Of a stretch of DNA of 64,000 bases, positions 50,127-63,705 are shown one piece after another. A program made the translations under genes and the position numbers. The notes beneath the pieces were generated by a model, which was given only the letters and a program-made list of their open reading frames with translations, ran no database searches and was not told the origin of the DNA. Position 1 is the stretch's first letter. Each line of letters starts with the position of its first letter. Source of the stretch: Blumeriella jaapii (taxonomy: Eukaryota; Ascomycota; Leotiomycetes; Helotiales; Drepanopezizaceae); assembly GCA_009599575.1 (NCBI GenBank), contig VWND01000050.1, positions 62,001 through 126,000 of the forward strand, in the 5' to 3' direction.

Positions 50127-52079
50127 AGTGGCCGTGAAGGCTCTGGTACTTGTTAAAACCTTTTGATGTTCGAGATACGGACAGCAGCTTACATAGTTTT
50201 AAAGAGTTACTTTTGTTCGAAAATAAGATGCACAGTCTGCGGATCCGTAGCGAGTGCGAAAAGCACTACCTAAGATAGCTGCGAAGATGTCAATTTCATT
50301 GTATCTGGACCTAGTGGAGATCGTGCCAGTCATCTTGAGAGTGAAACAAGCAACAAACACTACGAACCTTGGAGGAGTTGTCTTTATTGTATTTCGCTGT
50401 GAAAATTGAATTGACAGTAGTAAGGTACGGATGGTAAGGTAGAAGCAAAGAGGATCTGGGTTCCAAGCAGTGAAGCCGGACGGAACGAATATAAATATCT
50501 TATGTGCAAATAAAGATCTAATGTTCTTCAACGCCTTTCTACTCAACGAGCCACAATTCCTAATTGTCAGCTGGAGATGAAACTGGTGCTTTGCTGAGGT
50601 TGGGTGCCAAGAGGGGCTGGATCGTTAGCGAGGAAGTTCTCATGCACTCCAGCATCTAGAACACTTTTGGCTGCTTGAACTAACTATACATTAGATACAT
50701 CTAGCTCGTTCACTCCTTTATCTATCTTGCAACGCAACTTCAAATGATGGTTGTGAGTACTGAATTTTGCTACTGTCTTATAATCTTTGTCTGGAGAGAA
50801 AAATAAGGTTTCCCGGCCTTAAGATCCTTTGCTCTTCAACTCAGATTGATCGAATTCCTGTCGGAGGCTCAAGAGTATTCATCGACTGCATATTCAAGCG
50901 TCGGACTGTCCGACTGCGAAAGGTAACTAGTGGAAGCAGGAAGGCAGGTTGCCTGCAGGCAAAAGCCACAGATCAAACTGCGCCTAGGTCTAGATTCTCG
51001 CCTACGCAGCTAGTCAATTGGTTGAGTAGGATGAGTACTTGATACCCCCCTTCAGCTGAAGGCTTTGCTTAATTTTTGAGATTTCTATTGGATCTTGGTA
51101 CTCGGGACAAGGCTAAGACTCCCCCTGTCGCTTAAGTATTGACAAGTGTATTATGCAGTCGAAATACAGTATCGATACTTCTGTGGTTATCTACTTTGGG
51201 ATTTTCTTCTATGTTCCTTGCATACAACCACAATCAGAATAACAATACAAAACGCTTATGAATTACTAAAACAATACAGTTTTAGCCTTCTTCATCGTGC
51301 TACTAGCAAAATTGATGGTTACCGTCTACCCGCATGACCAGTTTCTTGCGATGTACAAGCAGCCCTACCAGGCTTCACCTAACTCTCATTTCCTTCTTCT
51401 ACCCTTAGAATTTAATTTTCTTGCTTTGGTCTTAATCTCGACGATTGTTTTTTGTATAGTTCTAAAATTCTTCCTCGCTTTAGACTTCGGGGTATCGGCC
51501 CTTGTTGCTCTTTCGTGGAATTAACCTTTGTACCTTTGATTTCTTTATCGGACGTTGGCTTGTTACGGTGATGCCTGGCATTTCCGGAACCCTTATGTAG
51601 TACGAGTCGCGAATAGACCTTCCAGTATATTCTCTTATTTTCTGGTCAGGTAACCGAGTGGTAAAGCGATTCACCTACTCGTAACATCAAGGGTCATTCC
51701 TTGCTTCACATGGCTCATGTTCTTTAATGGTATGTTTAGCACAGAAATCCTTCGTATGGCTCTTGGTGGCTTCCTTTCTCGCTAGTAACAAGGCGTTCAG
51801 ATGCTCAAAATTGTCAAGTGATAAGTTGTCGACGTCGATAATGATAATAATGATAATATTGTTTAACGTCTGGAGGGGGGGCAGTGAAACTACGCTACCT
51901 CAAGCCTCCCGAAGGGCATTAGAAACGTGCTAAGCTGGGGATTTTTTATATACAAAAAATCTTCGAAAAAGCAGTTATATAAAAGAAATGTATAATAAAA
52001 GTCCGCTATTTAAGCCTTTCCCTTACAAGCGGGATGGTTTTCCATTATGTTTATAAAATAAACTTCGAAAAAAATCAGA
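50127..52079. other. Gene-poor boundary of the AT-rich block
   Basis: No supported gene. A degenerate tRNA-like sequence with a good A box lies at 51646-51715 (+). The stretch 51867-52073 is a point-mutated copy of 20741-21033. Base composition falls sharply after about 51930. Confidence 0.4.
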
Positions 52080-55000
52080 ACGTAAAAAACCGCTGAATAT
52101 TTTTGTTGGTCGTAAAACCAGTAATTAAGCTAATCGGCGAGATTATACAAAACAAAAGCGCGAGAAATTCAAAACTTTTCAATTTAATTTTTTTAAACGT
52201 TAATAATATAATATTAGAAACTTTTCCTTTGGGACGGTAATACGCTGTCCCAAAGTTTACTTAGGGCAGATAAAAAAGTAAAACTTAGTGATATAAAAAA
52301 GTTCCGCGAATTGCTTCGCGTTTAGCTTCCTAAGATATCGCAGTGCTTCGGTGTCCGAAATAGATAAATAATCCGGCTTTTGCGGCTAGTAACGAAATCG
52401 TTTTCGGAACTTTTTGCATTTTACGATATGCAATAAAGCTTTGCGTTTGCCGCAAAAGTATTTCAGGTTCGCGTTTGCGTATTTGAATTTGATATAATAC
52501 TAATGGAAATCGCCGTATAAAAAGCGAAGCGCCAAAAGTCGATAAAACACCGGGCGAAATAAGTGCAATTTTAAAGGGTTTTTGATACGATATTCGAATT
52601 GTCACCGTTGATAATTCCGAAAAAAAGAGTTTTTATATTTAAATTATTATTTAATTCTGGCGTCGTTTTTTATCGATTTGTAATAAAAACGTATTTTATA
52701 AATCGTCGATTCGAAAAGCATGCCCGGATTCTAGAGCTGATTGTTTTTTTAAATAGCGAGTTTATCCGCTGTTTCGTTGCCGATTATATTTATATATTCT
52801 AGGGCCTATCGAACCCCGACGTCGTATATAAGCATTATATTTTGTATTTCGTAGAACGCTTATTATAATGTCGATAACGCGTTTTTTCGTATGTATTAAA
52901 TTATCGAAGTCGAATCGATGCAAAGCCAAATGCGGCCGTACGTATAAGCAGGCTGCGCGCGTAGCGTTCTGGCCAATTTTATGCGGGCTTTTATTATTTC
53001 CGCGTCGAAAACGTAGAATTCCGTATTAATCGTCTTATAGCCCGAGCCGATTATTTTTTTATTTTAATAAATTATATAGCCGTAGCCAACCAATTTATTT
53101 TTATTTGAATATCGTTTCGTATTATTAAAAAAGATCGTAATATTATCGGGGAGCAGTTTGTTCTATTATTTATTAAAAATCTTCGCGGCTTTTTTTTTGT
53201 TTACTTTTAAAATGGGATCCGTCCGGCATCTAGAAAAAAAGTAAAATGGTCGGAGTTAAAATCGAGAAACTGGCGAAAACCAGGTCGCCGCGCGCTCGAT
53301 TTTCGTTTTTGCAACTTATCGAATGCTTTTGCCGCGGCTTCGGGTAATTATTAATAAAAGCATTCGTTTGATTAAAAAGTGATTTTTATTTATTATTCGT
53401 AAGCGTAGCGCGAATTTTAGTTTGGCTTTTTCCAAAGCCGCTTCCGCTGATAAAAGGCTTGCGTTTCGAAAAAATATAATATTCGGAGTGGTTTTTCATA
53501 TTAGCAAAACGCTTTTGGCGGCCAGCGTAATCGTGTTTTTTATTATGTTCAGATGCCAGCTTATTTTTATGCTAATTTTTTTGTTCCGAACCGTTTTGGT
53601 ACGATTATTATACCACGCCTTAGCTTCGTACAAAATGGACGGGAGAACGCAAATGATTATAGCCTTTCGGAATAAATAAGTCGGAAGGCTCCGTATCGTT
53701 TTCGCTAGCCTTTGTATATGAAAAGCGAGCTTTCGAGCTTTAATGGCCCGTTCAGATACGTATTTTTTGAACGACAGTTTGCGATTAAACCAGACTTTTA
53801 GCCATCGTAAGGCCGGCTATTCCTTTTTTTTTTTCAAAATCGTAATTGGTTCGATCGTGTTATTTTCGTTTATAACGCAGAAAAAAGCGTAATCGTGTTT
53901 TGTTTTTTTTTAATAATATAAATTATTTCTTGTTTTTTTTTAACGTAAAAAAAATTTTTTTTATCGTTGCTTTATTGCAAAATCGATTTAACGTTTTCGA
54001 ATAATAATTGCACGTTCGTATTCAGCGAATTAAATATTCGATAAAAGCAAATATTATTAGCGTATTCGAATCGAAATTCCGGATCCTGTGCTATTAGCTT
54101 TGCGAAATAAAAAACATATATAAAATTAGCGAAAAAAGCGAGCTTTAAAAAGTTCTATATTTAACGTCGTAGAATTGTATAATAGCCTGTTTCAGTTTTA
54201 TACGTATTTTGCGGTCGGAAAAAAAAAAAACTTTTGTATTAGCTTTAGAAATGGTTTGGGCCAGCTTTGCGAAATTATTCGTTAAAGTAATTTTCGTATT
54301 ATTAAAAAAGCGTCGAACGCTTTTTGAACGTTTATCGTAATTATAATAATTTTTTTGCTCGCTGATAATATTCGTTTTACGTCGTATATAAACGAAGCTA
54401 TTAAATTTATTTTTAAGCGCTTAAAAAGCGCGCCACCGTATTGCGAGCTGAAAATGCCGTAGGTAAAAGCTGTCCAAGCCAATTTTTTCGTTATAATTCG
54501 TTCGAAGCTTTTAAAAACACAAAATAGCAAAGCAATCGGCCGCTAAAATCGCACCGAATGCATTTGCTTTTGCTTATTTATTTTAGATATTATCGCTATT
54601 TCCGCCAGCTTTTATAATTGCGAAAAATAGCTAAAAGCGAAGTATTTGTTAAAAATGCTATATATAATATATTTAATATGCTTTTAGCAGATTTTAAGCA
54701 GCCGAATCGTAATGCGGTCGACGCCCGGCGATATGCTAAATATTTTAATTATAAAACGCTCGACTTTTTTTTAAAAAAATGGTTTGGTTCTAAAAAAAAG
54801 TTTGTTTTCGATCGTTATTTTTTAAAAAAGAATTATCGAGCAAATCGTCCGCCGTATTAAACCGTTAAAGCATTTTCGTATATAACGCTTTAGTTTTTTT
54901 TTTCGAATCTTCGATTAATCGGCCGTTAATTTCGAAAGATGGCGATTTAAAGTTTATAATAAATTTATATTAGTTAATTAACAGATAAAAGTTTTTGTCC

Positions 55001-56900
55001 GATTTATATTCGTTAATTCGGTTACGTTAGTAATTCTGCTTAGCTTTAATTACGGCTATTTTAAAATCCCGATATTCGGACGATGCGATCGGATTATTAG
55101 CAATATTGGAAAGTTTATACGTCCGATACGCGATCTTGTATTCCGGCGTTTATCAATAAGCACCGTGGTTTTATTCTGTGTTTTTTTTTTTTCCCGGCTA
55201 TTTGAATGGCCGAGTTTATTACTGCTGCGAATTATATTATATAAATATTTATCTGCTTTAGCGTAGTCAGCGTTTTAAAATCAGGCAAGCGAGCGACTTT
55301 CGTATGCATAAGCGCCGAAAAAATCGGGAATGTTAAATCCGAGATTTTGTAATACATCTGCTTTAAAAAAATCCGTTTTTTTTTTTCTTTTGATCGTAAT
55401 AATTTAAGTCTAATGGTCGGAAATGGAATAAAAATCGCTTCGAATAATTGTTTTAGCGAAAAATAAATTAAAAAAAATCAAATCGAAAACATTGTTCAAA
55501 CGGTATATCGCTATTTTTAAATTTTCGATAAAATTCATGCCGCTTTCGAAAGCTTATTTTGCGATAGCGGGTCCGTTGTGGCTAAAAGCGACGTCCGAGT
55601 CGAACATATCGTAGCTAACGTTAAAATCGCTTTTTATTAAACAGTTTTTTAAAAAAACTAAGTTTTTAATATAATCGATGATTTTATAAATAGTAAGCTG
55701 GCGGTATACGTTAAAAATAGACCTGTTATTAACCACGACCTATAATAAATCGCGCGAAATAAATTGTCGTTGCTTCGTAATTATATTTTTACTTTTTCGG
55801 ATATACGTTAGCATTCGAAAGCGCTGGGCCTCGCGCTTCTTTTTATTTCCGATGCTCCAGACCGATATTAAAGCGTAAAAATCGTATTCTGAATGGTTTT
55901 AAATAATAGTATTAAGATAAATAGCAGGTTTTTGTATGCAAACAACGTTAATTTGTTTAAAAAAGCATAGCTCGAAAATAATAATATAAATAAAATATTG
56001 CTTGCCTACGTTTGCTTACGTTACGATAAGCGTATCGGGCTTATATCGATCGCGGCTACGGCCGCGGTTGCGTATGCGTTATTTATATTTTAATATCGAA
56101 ATTCGAAAACGCATACGTTTATTTCGTCGTCGATATCGAATTATTACGAAAATTCGATTTTATTATAAATCGGGCTGGACGCAGCCCGTCGCGAAAAACG
56201 AGGCTTGGTCGGTTTAAAAGTTTCGTTTTTAAACGAAATAGCCTGAAAAAAAGCTTGCGAAAAAAAAGTAAATAGGCCTGGGATAGCCGCTTCGCCGGAA
56301 TCCGCCGATTTTTGAAACAACGAGCAAAAAAAAGCAAAAAAGCTAATTACGATATTCGTATTTTCGTAGATTATAATAGCCGTTTCAGCGTAAAAAGCTT
56401 TGCGCTTGCGAATTAGCGCTGTTTTAAAGGCCGGTATAAAAGGCTTTACCGCTTAGCTTTAAGCTTGCGTATTAGCGACGGCAATAGCCGCTGCGTACGC
56501 TTATTATTCGTATTTACGAATCGCGTCGATTTTTTTTTTTTGTTTTTTTTTTTGGACTTTTCCGTTTAGTCGTTTAAGCGCCGTTAAGCAATTTATATGC
56601 TTCGCGACGAAAAGTTTATAGCAATTAGCGCATTTGATTTTATAAATGCAATTAGGGCCAGTCGGCCCGTCGTAGTAATCGTTTCGTTGTTCGCAATTTT
56701 AACAGCGGTAATAGCGGATGCATTTAAAAAAGTTGCAATAGCCTTGGCAGCCGGGGCTGTAAATCGCAATAAAAGATTTTTTTTTAATAGCTTTAAAGGC
56801 GTCGCTAACGTTGAAAAGCCGGAAGGCTCGAACCGGCTTAATGAACGAAACGATCCACGTGATTTTGCCGTTAGCTGAATTAGCCCCGTATCGGAACGGT
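52080..56900 (-). mobile_element. RIP-degraded non-LTR retrotransposon (LINE) remnant
   Basis: Mutated beyond function but with three recognisable pieces in LINE order on the minus strand. About 56590-56770: gag-type zinc knuckles (CANC and following Cys/His, with C-x2-C spacing). 55736-55554: endonuclease-like DFNV..FDSDVAFSHNGPAIA. 54530-54282: reverse transcriptase start (FERIITKKLAWTA..GIFSSQYGGALFKR..DVQKAFDA). Stops interrupt everything and TpA is very frequent while CpG persists. Tad- or CgT1-like by memory of the motifs; the clade is uncertain. The left and right ends are set by composition only. Confidence 0.7.
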
Positions 56901-57024
56901 CGGCAGCTGATAGAACGTTTTTTCGTTTAAGTAATAACCTTTTCGACGATCAGCTCAGAAATGCTCAGAATCTCGCCGTCCATATGCGAGCGGAGTGTTG
57001 TAAGAACATCTGGGACAGCGTAAT

Positions 57025-57293
57025 TGTTGTGACGATCTAATCAGTCGGAGGGCTGGGAAATCAGTTAACTGGTCGCCGTGTTCATATGGTATGAAACGAG
57101 CCTTTGGTTCTGTAACAAAGATATTCATTTAGAATTAACAACTGCAGAAGGCAGAGGTTGCTAAGGGGAGAGAGCTTTATATATATGATAGTTTTTACAG
57201 TTGATGGGGAGATCCACCAGGAGACCAGGAAGCTTGCAGCTATACGTAGTTGCTGGGGTGATACGAGAGGTGGCAACAGAGTGAATCGTTACA
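57025..57293 (-). repeat. LTR-like segment of a second gypsy-type element
   Basis: Read on the minus strand it begins TGTAACGATTC and ends CGTCACAACA, the TG..CA form of an LTR. The DNA next to it (57294-57315, CTATCCTCCCGTCCGAAAAA) resembles the polypurine-tract side of the neighbouring element (57826-57845). It is not AT-biased like the LINE. No partner LTR is in the window. Confidence 0.4.
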
Positions 57294-57421
57294 CTATCCT
57301 CCCGTCCGAAAAAAGCGCGCCCTCGAGCTTTTATCTATTGGTACGTCACTATCCAAATGATCGTACGAATCCAAATCTTCGGAATATGCTTTCAGCCAGT
57401 TTACAAGTTTTGCAGAAGGAC

Positions 57422-57825
57422 TGTCACAGCTAGCTTGAGGGTGATCAGAAGGGTGATATGGACCAAAAGGTACGCATGTAAATTGAAAGAAAGACACCGA
57501 GCTAGAATGCTCGGGGTCGCGAACTTTATGTACAGTGGGTTGCGCTTGTGGGTCACGTGACTTAGCGCGAGGCCTAGTGGCCGAGGTGGTCCGTGCCCAA
57601 ACCTTAATCCAACACCACCAGCATTCATACCACTGGCAACCAGCATTCATACCACTGGCAACCATACCACTGGCAGCCATACCACTGGCAGCCATACCAC
57701 TGGCAGCCATACCACTGGCAGCCATACCACTGGCAGCCATACCACTGGCAGCCATACCACTGGCAGCCATACCACTGGCAGCCATACCACTGGCAGCTAC
57801 CACTAGCCAGGCCAGGGTCGTAACA
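57422..57825 (-). repeat. 3' LTR of the Ty3/gypsy element (404 bp, unmutated copy)
   Basis: On the minus strand it starts TGTTACGACC and ends GCTGTGACA. It is preceded in element orientation by a purine tract (57826-57840, G-rich on the minus strand), the expected plus-strand primer site. A mutated copy begins at 63706. It contains a 15-bp minisatellite. Confidence 0.8.
57627..57797. repeat. 15-bp minisatellite (ATACCACTGGCAGCC) inside the LTR
   Basis: About ten near-perfect tandem units, preceded by CATTCATACCACTGGCAAC variants. The same array restarts at about 63905 in the second LTR and runs off the window. Confidence 0.9.
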
Positions 57826-60800
57826 CTACCCCCCCCCTCCGAAGAACTGCGTCTTCGCAGTTGCAATTATAGGTTTATCGTTTTCCAATTCAGTGTAATC
57901 CTCCCTGCCTCCGTTGTAAGCTTGCAACCACGCGGAAAATGCTCGTGGAAAACCTTTGGCGATGGGATGCGATCGGTGGAATGCTTAAAAAATATAAAAG
58001 GCCGTTATAACGTCAAAACAAAAGTACTATTCGAGATTTTCATCAGCGCTCTTTCAATTAATTTAATATTGCAACACTTTTTTGTGCAACCTCGAATTTA
58101 TTATTTTTTCGATCTTTTATTCCGTTTGTTTAAGAAATAATTAAATAAAAGCTGGTTCGAAGCGGCGTTAGCCAGGTAAAAAGTTGCTAATATGCTTTCG
58201 AAGCGAATATAAATAAAAAATTGGATGAATTAACCAATCTGCGGAAAAGTTAAGCTTTCAATTTTTTTTTATTTTGTCGACGATCTTAATTAAGCCGTAC
58301 CATTTGTCTAAAAGCTTTCGGAAAAATCGGTCGAATTTCCAATTCTTAATACTTACCAATACTTCGTCGCTTATATTCCAATTTATTAATCGTTTATATA
58401 AATTGGCGAAGCGCTTTATTTTAGCTTATTATTACGCAATAAACGATTGCGCGTATTTCACAACCTTTTTAGCTCGGAAAATCAAATGCAAAGCTTCGTC
58501 GCGGTTAAGCTTTTCGATGGCCGAGCGAAAAAAACGAAGATTATTTATATCCCAAAATATACGAGCTTCGTATCTATTTAAAATTTAAAAAAAAAAAACG
58601 TTGCCGAGAAATTCGTACGGCAAAATCAATTATGCAATATCTATTAAAAATAAAAAGCGTTCCCAATTGTTTTAGTAATAAAAGCAAAAAAAGCGAAGGC
58701 GTTGCTTAATATATTAATTTATTATTTCGGTCTGCTTATCGATATTAAAATTGTACGCAGTAGTTAATTTGACTTTGGTTTTTAATATACGGCAAAGTTT
58801 TTGCCAAAAAACCGAAACAAACTAAACTTTTCGATCCGAAACAATTAAATCCGGCATGCCGAAATGGCGCATCCAATAAATCAAAAACAAAGCTGCCAGC
58901 CCTTTCGCTGTAATAGTTTTATAACAAAAAACTAATAAAGATTTTTTAAACAAGCGATTTATTATTACGAAAGCGAAATCGTAACCATTTTCGTTTAATA
59001 AAAGCTTCGTAAAGTTTATCGTTAAATATTAATAAAATCTGCTGGGTATAGGCAAAAGCTTCAGAAAGCCCGGGGTTTTATCGCGCCTAGCTTTTATTCG
59101 TATGCAACGACAATTCGAAACGTACTGCTATATATCTGCTTTTATAGCTTTCTAATAATATTTGCGACCGACCAAAAACTTTATTTTTTTTATCCTAGCG
59201 TATATTACGCAAAGCTGTTCGTAAATATATCGAATCAAAAAGATTCGCAATTCGAAAGGTTTCAAAAGCACTATTAATCTGCTTTGGAAAAACAATTTGT
59301 TTTGTCGCAATTAATAATCAAAACTATAATTGCGAGCTTGCGCTCGTTGCGTTTCGAAAAAGAAAAAGTTTTTGTTAGTTTGCAATAAATCGTTTATAAT
59401 TATATAGCCATATATATCGTACGCGATTACGAAAATTAAATCTGCGAATTCTTTTGTAAATACTTTATTCTTTTCGTTTTTACTATTTTCTTCGTTTTCG
59501 AAAAAAATGCTATCGTTGTCGCGCTTATCGGACGCTATTTCCACAAGCGCCAACGTGGCTATGCTTTTAGCAGCCATTTTTTTAAAATCTAAAAATTTAA
59601 TTTATCGTTTGAAAGTATCTGCTGCTTTCGAGCTATTCGCTATCGCGCTTTTAATAGAAAAATATCCTGGTTTCTGCGAAAAAAAGTATTAGCGAGCGTA
59701 TTAATAATTTCCGACCGATATATAATTGTAAAATAAAAATCGGCGAAAAACTCGGCCCATCGGACTTATCGGGCCGAAAGGTTTTTAATTATTATAAAAT
59801 ATTTTAAAACGCGATAATCGGTGTATATATATACGTTTTTTTAGACGCTCAATAGCTCCGGCTTATAATTTTTAAAAAAGCGAAAAATAGCGAAAAGCTT
59901 TTTATCGTAAATCGAATAATTAAGCTCGGCGTCGATTATAATTTTGAAAAAAAAACCGACCGGATAATAAAAGTTATTTTTTTGCAATTGCGATAATACG
60001 CTAGCCATTATCCTATCAAAAAAATCGGTTTCCAGGCGCGTTTGCTTGTAAAAGTCGTAATAGCACAAAATGGAAGCATTTAGCAGAACTTTGCGCAATA
60101 CTTCCTATGCGTCTTTCTGCTTTTTCTCGAATACGAAAAAAACGTTTTTATTTATAAAAACAGTAAAAAAGCGGCAAATGCGGCTGTAGCCGGCTATAAA
60201 GCGTCTGTAAAAATTGCAAAAGCCCAAGAAGCTTTACACGCCTCGCATATTCGCTGTATATTACCAGTTTTTAATAATAGCGATTTTTTCCGGGTTTATT
60301 TTAATACTTTAGATGCTAATAACGAAACTTAAGAATTTGATTTTCGTAATATTAAATTCGCATTTTTTAATATCAGTCTTCAGGCCGTATTTTCTTAAAA
60401 TCGATAGGATTTTTTTAACGTAAATCTTATATTTCAAGTTATTTGCGAAATAAATAAAAATATCGTTAAAATACGCCGAGCAAAAATCATTCAAATGCTT
60501 TATAAAAATATTATTAATAAAGCGTTAAAATATAGCGGGCTTATTAGTAAGGCCGAACGAAAGGATTTTATATTTATATATGCCGTATCGGATGCGAAAA
60601 CTGATTAATTTTTTAAATTTTTCGAATATCCGAACTCGATTAAATACTTATTAAATATTAATTTTCGTAAACATTTTAGCTTTAATAATTCGCGCCAGCA
60701 TTTCGTCGATCAAAAGCAAAAAGTAGAGATTTTTTTTCGTAAGATCGTTGAACTTACGGTAATCGATATACAGGCGCATAAAGCCGTTTGATTTTTTAAT

Positions 60801-63705
60801 AAATAAAATCGGAACGGCGAAAGAAACATTAAAAAATTTAATAAAGCTTTTATGCAAATTGTCGAAAATATAATTTTTAATTTTTATAAACTGTTTATTC
60901 GTAAAGCGTCTAAATGATTTTATAAAAAGCGTATTTTCCGTGGCAAAATGTATTTTATAATTTATACCGGGGCGGCGGAAAGCGAGCTTATCGCCTTTTT
61001 ACTTATAAAACAGTTTTTCGAATTTCGAATATTAAATTAAAAAAAGCTTTTTTATAAAAACCACGTTGTCGTTATATTTGGCTTGCAAAGCGTCGGGAAC
61101 GGAAATGCTTTCTACTGCCGCGAGCTGTATAACTTTTTTAAACTCGGCGATTTTCGTACGGCGAAAACGTTTTCTGTTTATATCGTATATAAAAACAATA
61201 AACGTGCAATCGCTGAATAATAATAACCCTTTTTTTTTTACGATTCGCATTCGCTTTTCGTAACGTATTTGTAAAGCGCTGAATACAAAAGCAAAAATAC
61301 AGCTGATATTGCAATTGAAAATAAAAAAAGTAATTGACACGGTTGAAAAGACCGGCTTGATCGGTTCAAAGCTGCCAATAAAAAACTTTTTTATTTTATG
61401 CAAACTGCTTTTGAAATTTCGTATAAATATAAAAAATCTACCAGTTTCAAAACTTAAATAAGCCTTTTTAATCGTCGTAGAAATGCTGGCAAAGGTATAT
61501 AAGGCTTTTATTGCGCTATTTCGTTTATCTGCATCTTTTTAATACATGCGACTAAGCACTTTGGACTTTGTTCGCTAATTAAAATCGACGAACAACTGCT
61601 CGTTGAAATAAAAAATAATAAGCATATCGAATGGCCATTTTATTTTGTTTTTTTTTTGGTTATACGCTTATTTCAAGTCGTAATGCTATAAAAATTTACG
61701 ACTAATAAAAACGTCGGTAAAGCCCAGGTTTATAACCAAAAAAGAAAAATTTATACGACGTCGGTTAATCGTAAAAAAAAAAAAAATAGCAAAAAAAATA
61801 GGCTCCTTCGGCTCGTTATTATAGCCGGTGGGTATAATAAGCTTATGCAACCGAATAAAACTTATTCCGAAACGTTAAAAAAATTAATATACCAAAAAAA
61901 ATTTTAATCGCATCGAAAATATTAACTCCGCTATCGATATATACAAATGTTTTAATATATAATTTATTACGTGCTAGTTTTATAAAAATTAAAAACTATC
62001 GCCCTTCTATTAAAAAGCGCTGGTCAAACTTTAAATTCTTTCACAAATCGAATTTTTTATTATAATAAAAGTTTTTGCCACGGTTCAAAAGTTTTTTAAC
62101 AGATCGTTTTGCTTTTCGTCGATAGCTATTTCGGCGATTTTGCGACTAAGCTTGGCGTCGAAGCAAACGTTTGCGAAATGGCCGAGCTTGCCGCAATTAT
62201 AACAAGCGCCAAAGAAACGCGCAGCCAAACGGAAAAAACCGGAGATGGCAGAAATAACAGCTATACGCTCGTAAAAATCTTTATTAAAAAAGAAAAAAGC
62301 CGTGCGAGCAAAAGGAGCTGGAAAAGTAAAACGCTATAAAATTTTAAAAATACCGGAAATACGCCTAAAATCCTAATTAACAAAAGCTATAGCAAAAAAA
62401 AAATAATTTATGCGACGAGCAAAAGCCATTTCTTTAACTCGAATATTGCGTAACTTTTTATTCGCAACGGCCAAAAACTCGTTCAAAGCAATATAATTAT
62501 TATTTATTTTGTATTTTTTTATTCGAAAATCGTATTTAAAAATAAAAATGACTTTTTCGCATATATTTTTAAACCAACGGTTTTTAACAATTTTACTAGT
62601 AATTGCGTAGCGAATAAACAAAAAACGAAAGTTATTATAAGTTTAACCGTTGTTTATATAAAACTTATTATATTGCAACTTAGCAAATTAAACGCGGTTA
62701 TAATTAAAAAAGCGCTAATCAAAAATGCGAAAAACGTTTCGGACCGATTGGGCTTGGTTATAAAACTCGAAGTTCAAATACTTTAAAATAATAATCTTTG
62801 CTTTTCCAATAATATATTTAAAATATACTTTGGCTTAATTTATGCTTTATATAAAGTTTCTTAAGTATTTTTTAATAAACAATTTTATATTTATTTTTTA
62901 TGCGTTATATTTAACTTTTTTTTAATAATCGCTGAAAGCGTGGCGAAAATATTTAACTTTGGATAATTCGATTCGAGAAATAACTGGGTCGAAAACGGAA
63001 AAATAATATTCGGGAATTGATTGGAGGTCCGCCGTAAAAGCGCGCGAAGCTCGAAATGAAAAGAAGGCGTCGCGGACGATAACGGAGACTGGAAAGCGAG
63101 CGGCGGCGATAGCTTAAGCGATTATTTAAGCGATTTGAAGCTGCTGGGCCGCAATAAATTCTTTAGCATTGGCAAATATGCTAGGCAGTCGTAAAAGCAT
63201 TCGTCGGTTTGGGAGTACTAAGATATCAGCGTCGTACAACTCGATTTTAGATTCGATGATAAGGCGAAGAAATCCAGCAGCAGATAACTATGGTTCGATA
63301 GAAAAGTCGTAGAATAAAAACTCGCTGCCAAAATCGTCGAAAAAGCCTGAAACGAATAAAAATTCGAAAGCGCTAAAAGCAAAAGCAAAAGATAAAAATG
63401 CTGATTCGAAGCCGAATCGTACGGATTGCGTTCGTTCTCGGATGCCACGTCGATTTATAAAAAAAGCATAAAGTGTTGTGATATTAAAAAGGAGCGATTC
63501 GAATTACAAAAGCAGATCGAATTAATAAGAAAAAAAAACTCCAGCTTTTTCTAGAAACAAAATTAATAAAAAGGAGTTCTGATTAAAGCACCGATAAATA
63601 AACGTCGGTACGAGCGGTCTAAAAAGAATTCGAATTGCAGAAGCAGATCGAATTTTTAACCGTAGATATAAAGCTTTCTAACGAAAGTTGTTTGGTTTTT
63701 TTTTA

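Noticed and set aside
51646..51720. tRNA-like sequence (plus strand) with an A box and CTCGTAA loop
   Set aside because: The anticodon stem is mispaired and the T arm lacks the TTCGA core; a relic or short-interspersed-element head, not a gene.
57294..57866. Minus-strand open frame with repeated GMAAS
   Set aside because: It translates the 15-bp LTR minisatellite; a stop-free repeat of length divisible by three is expected to be open.
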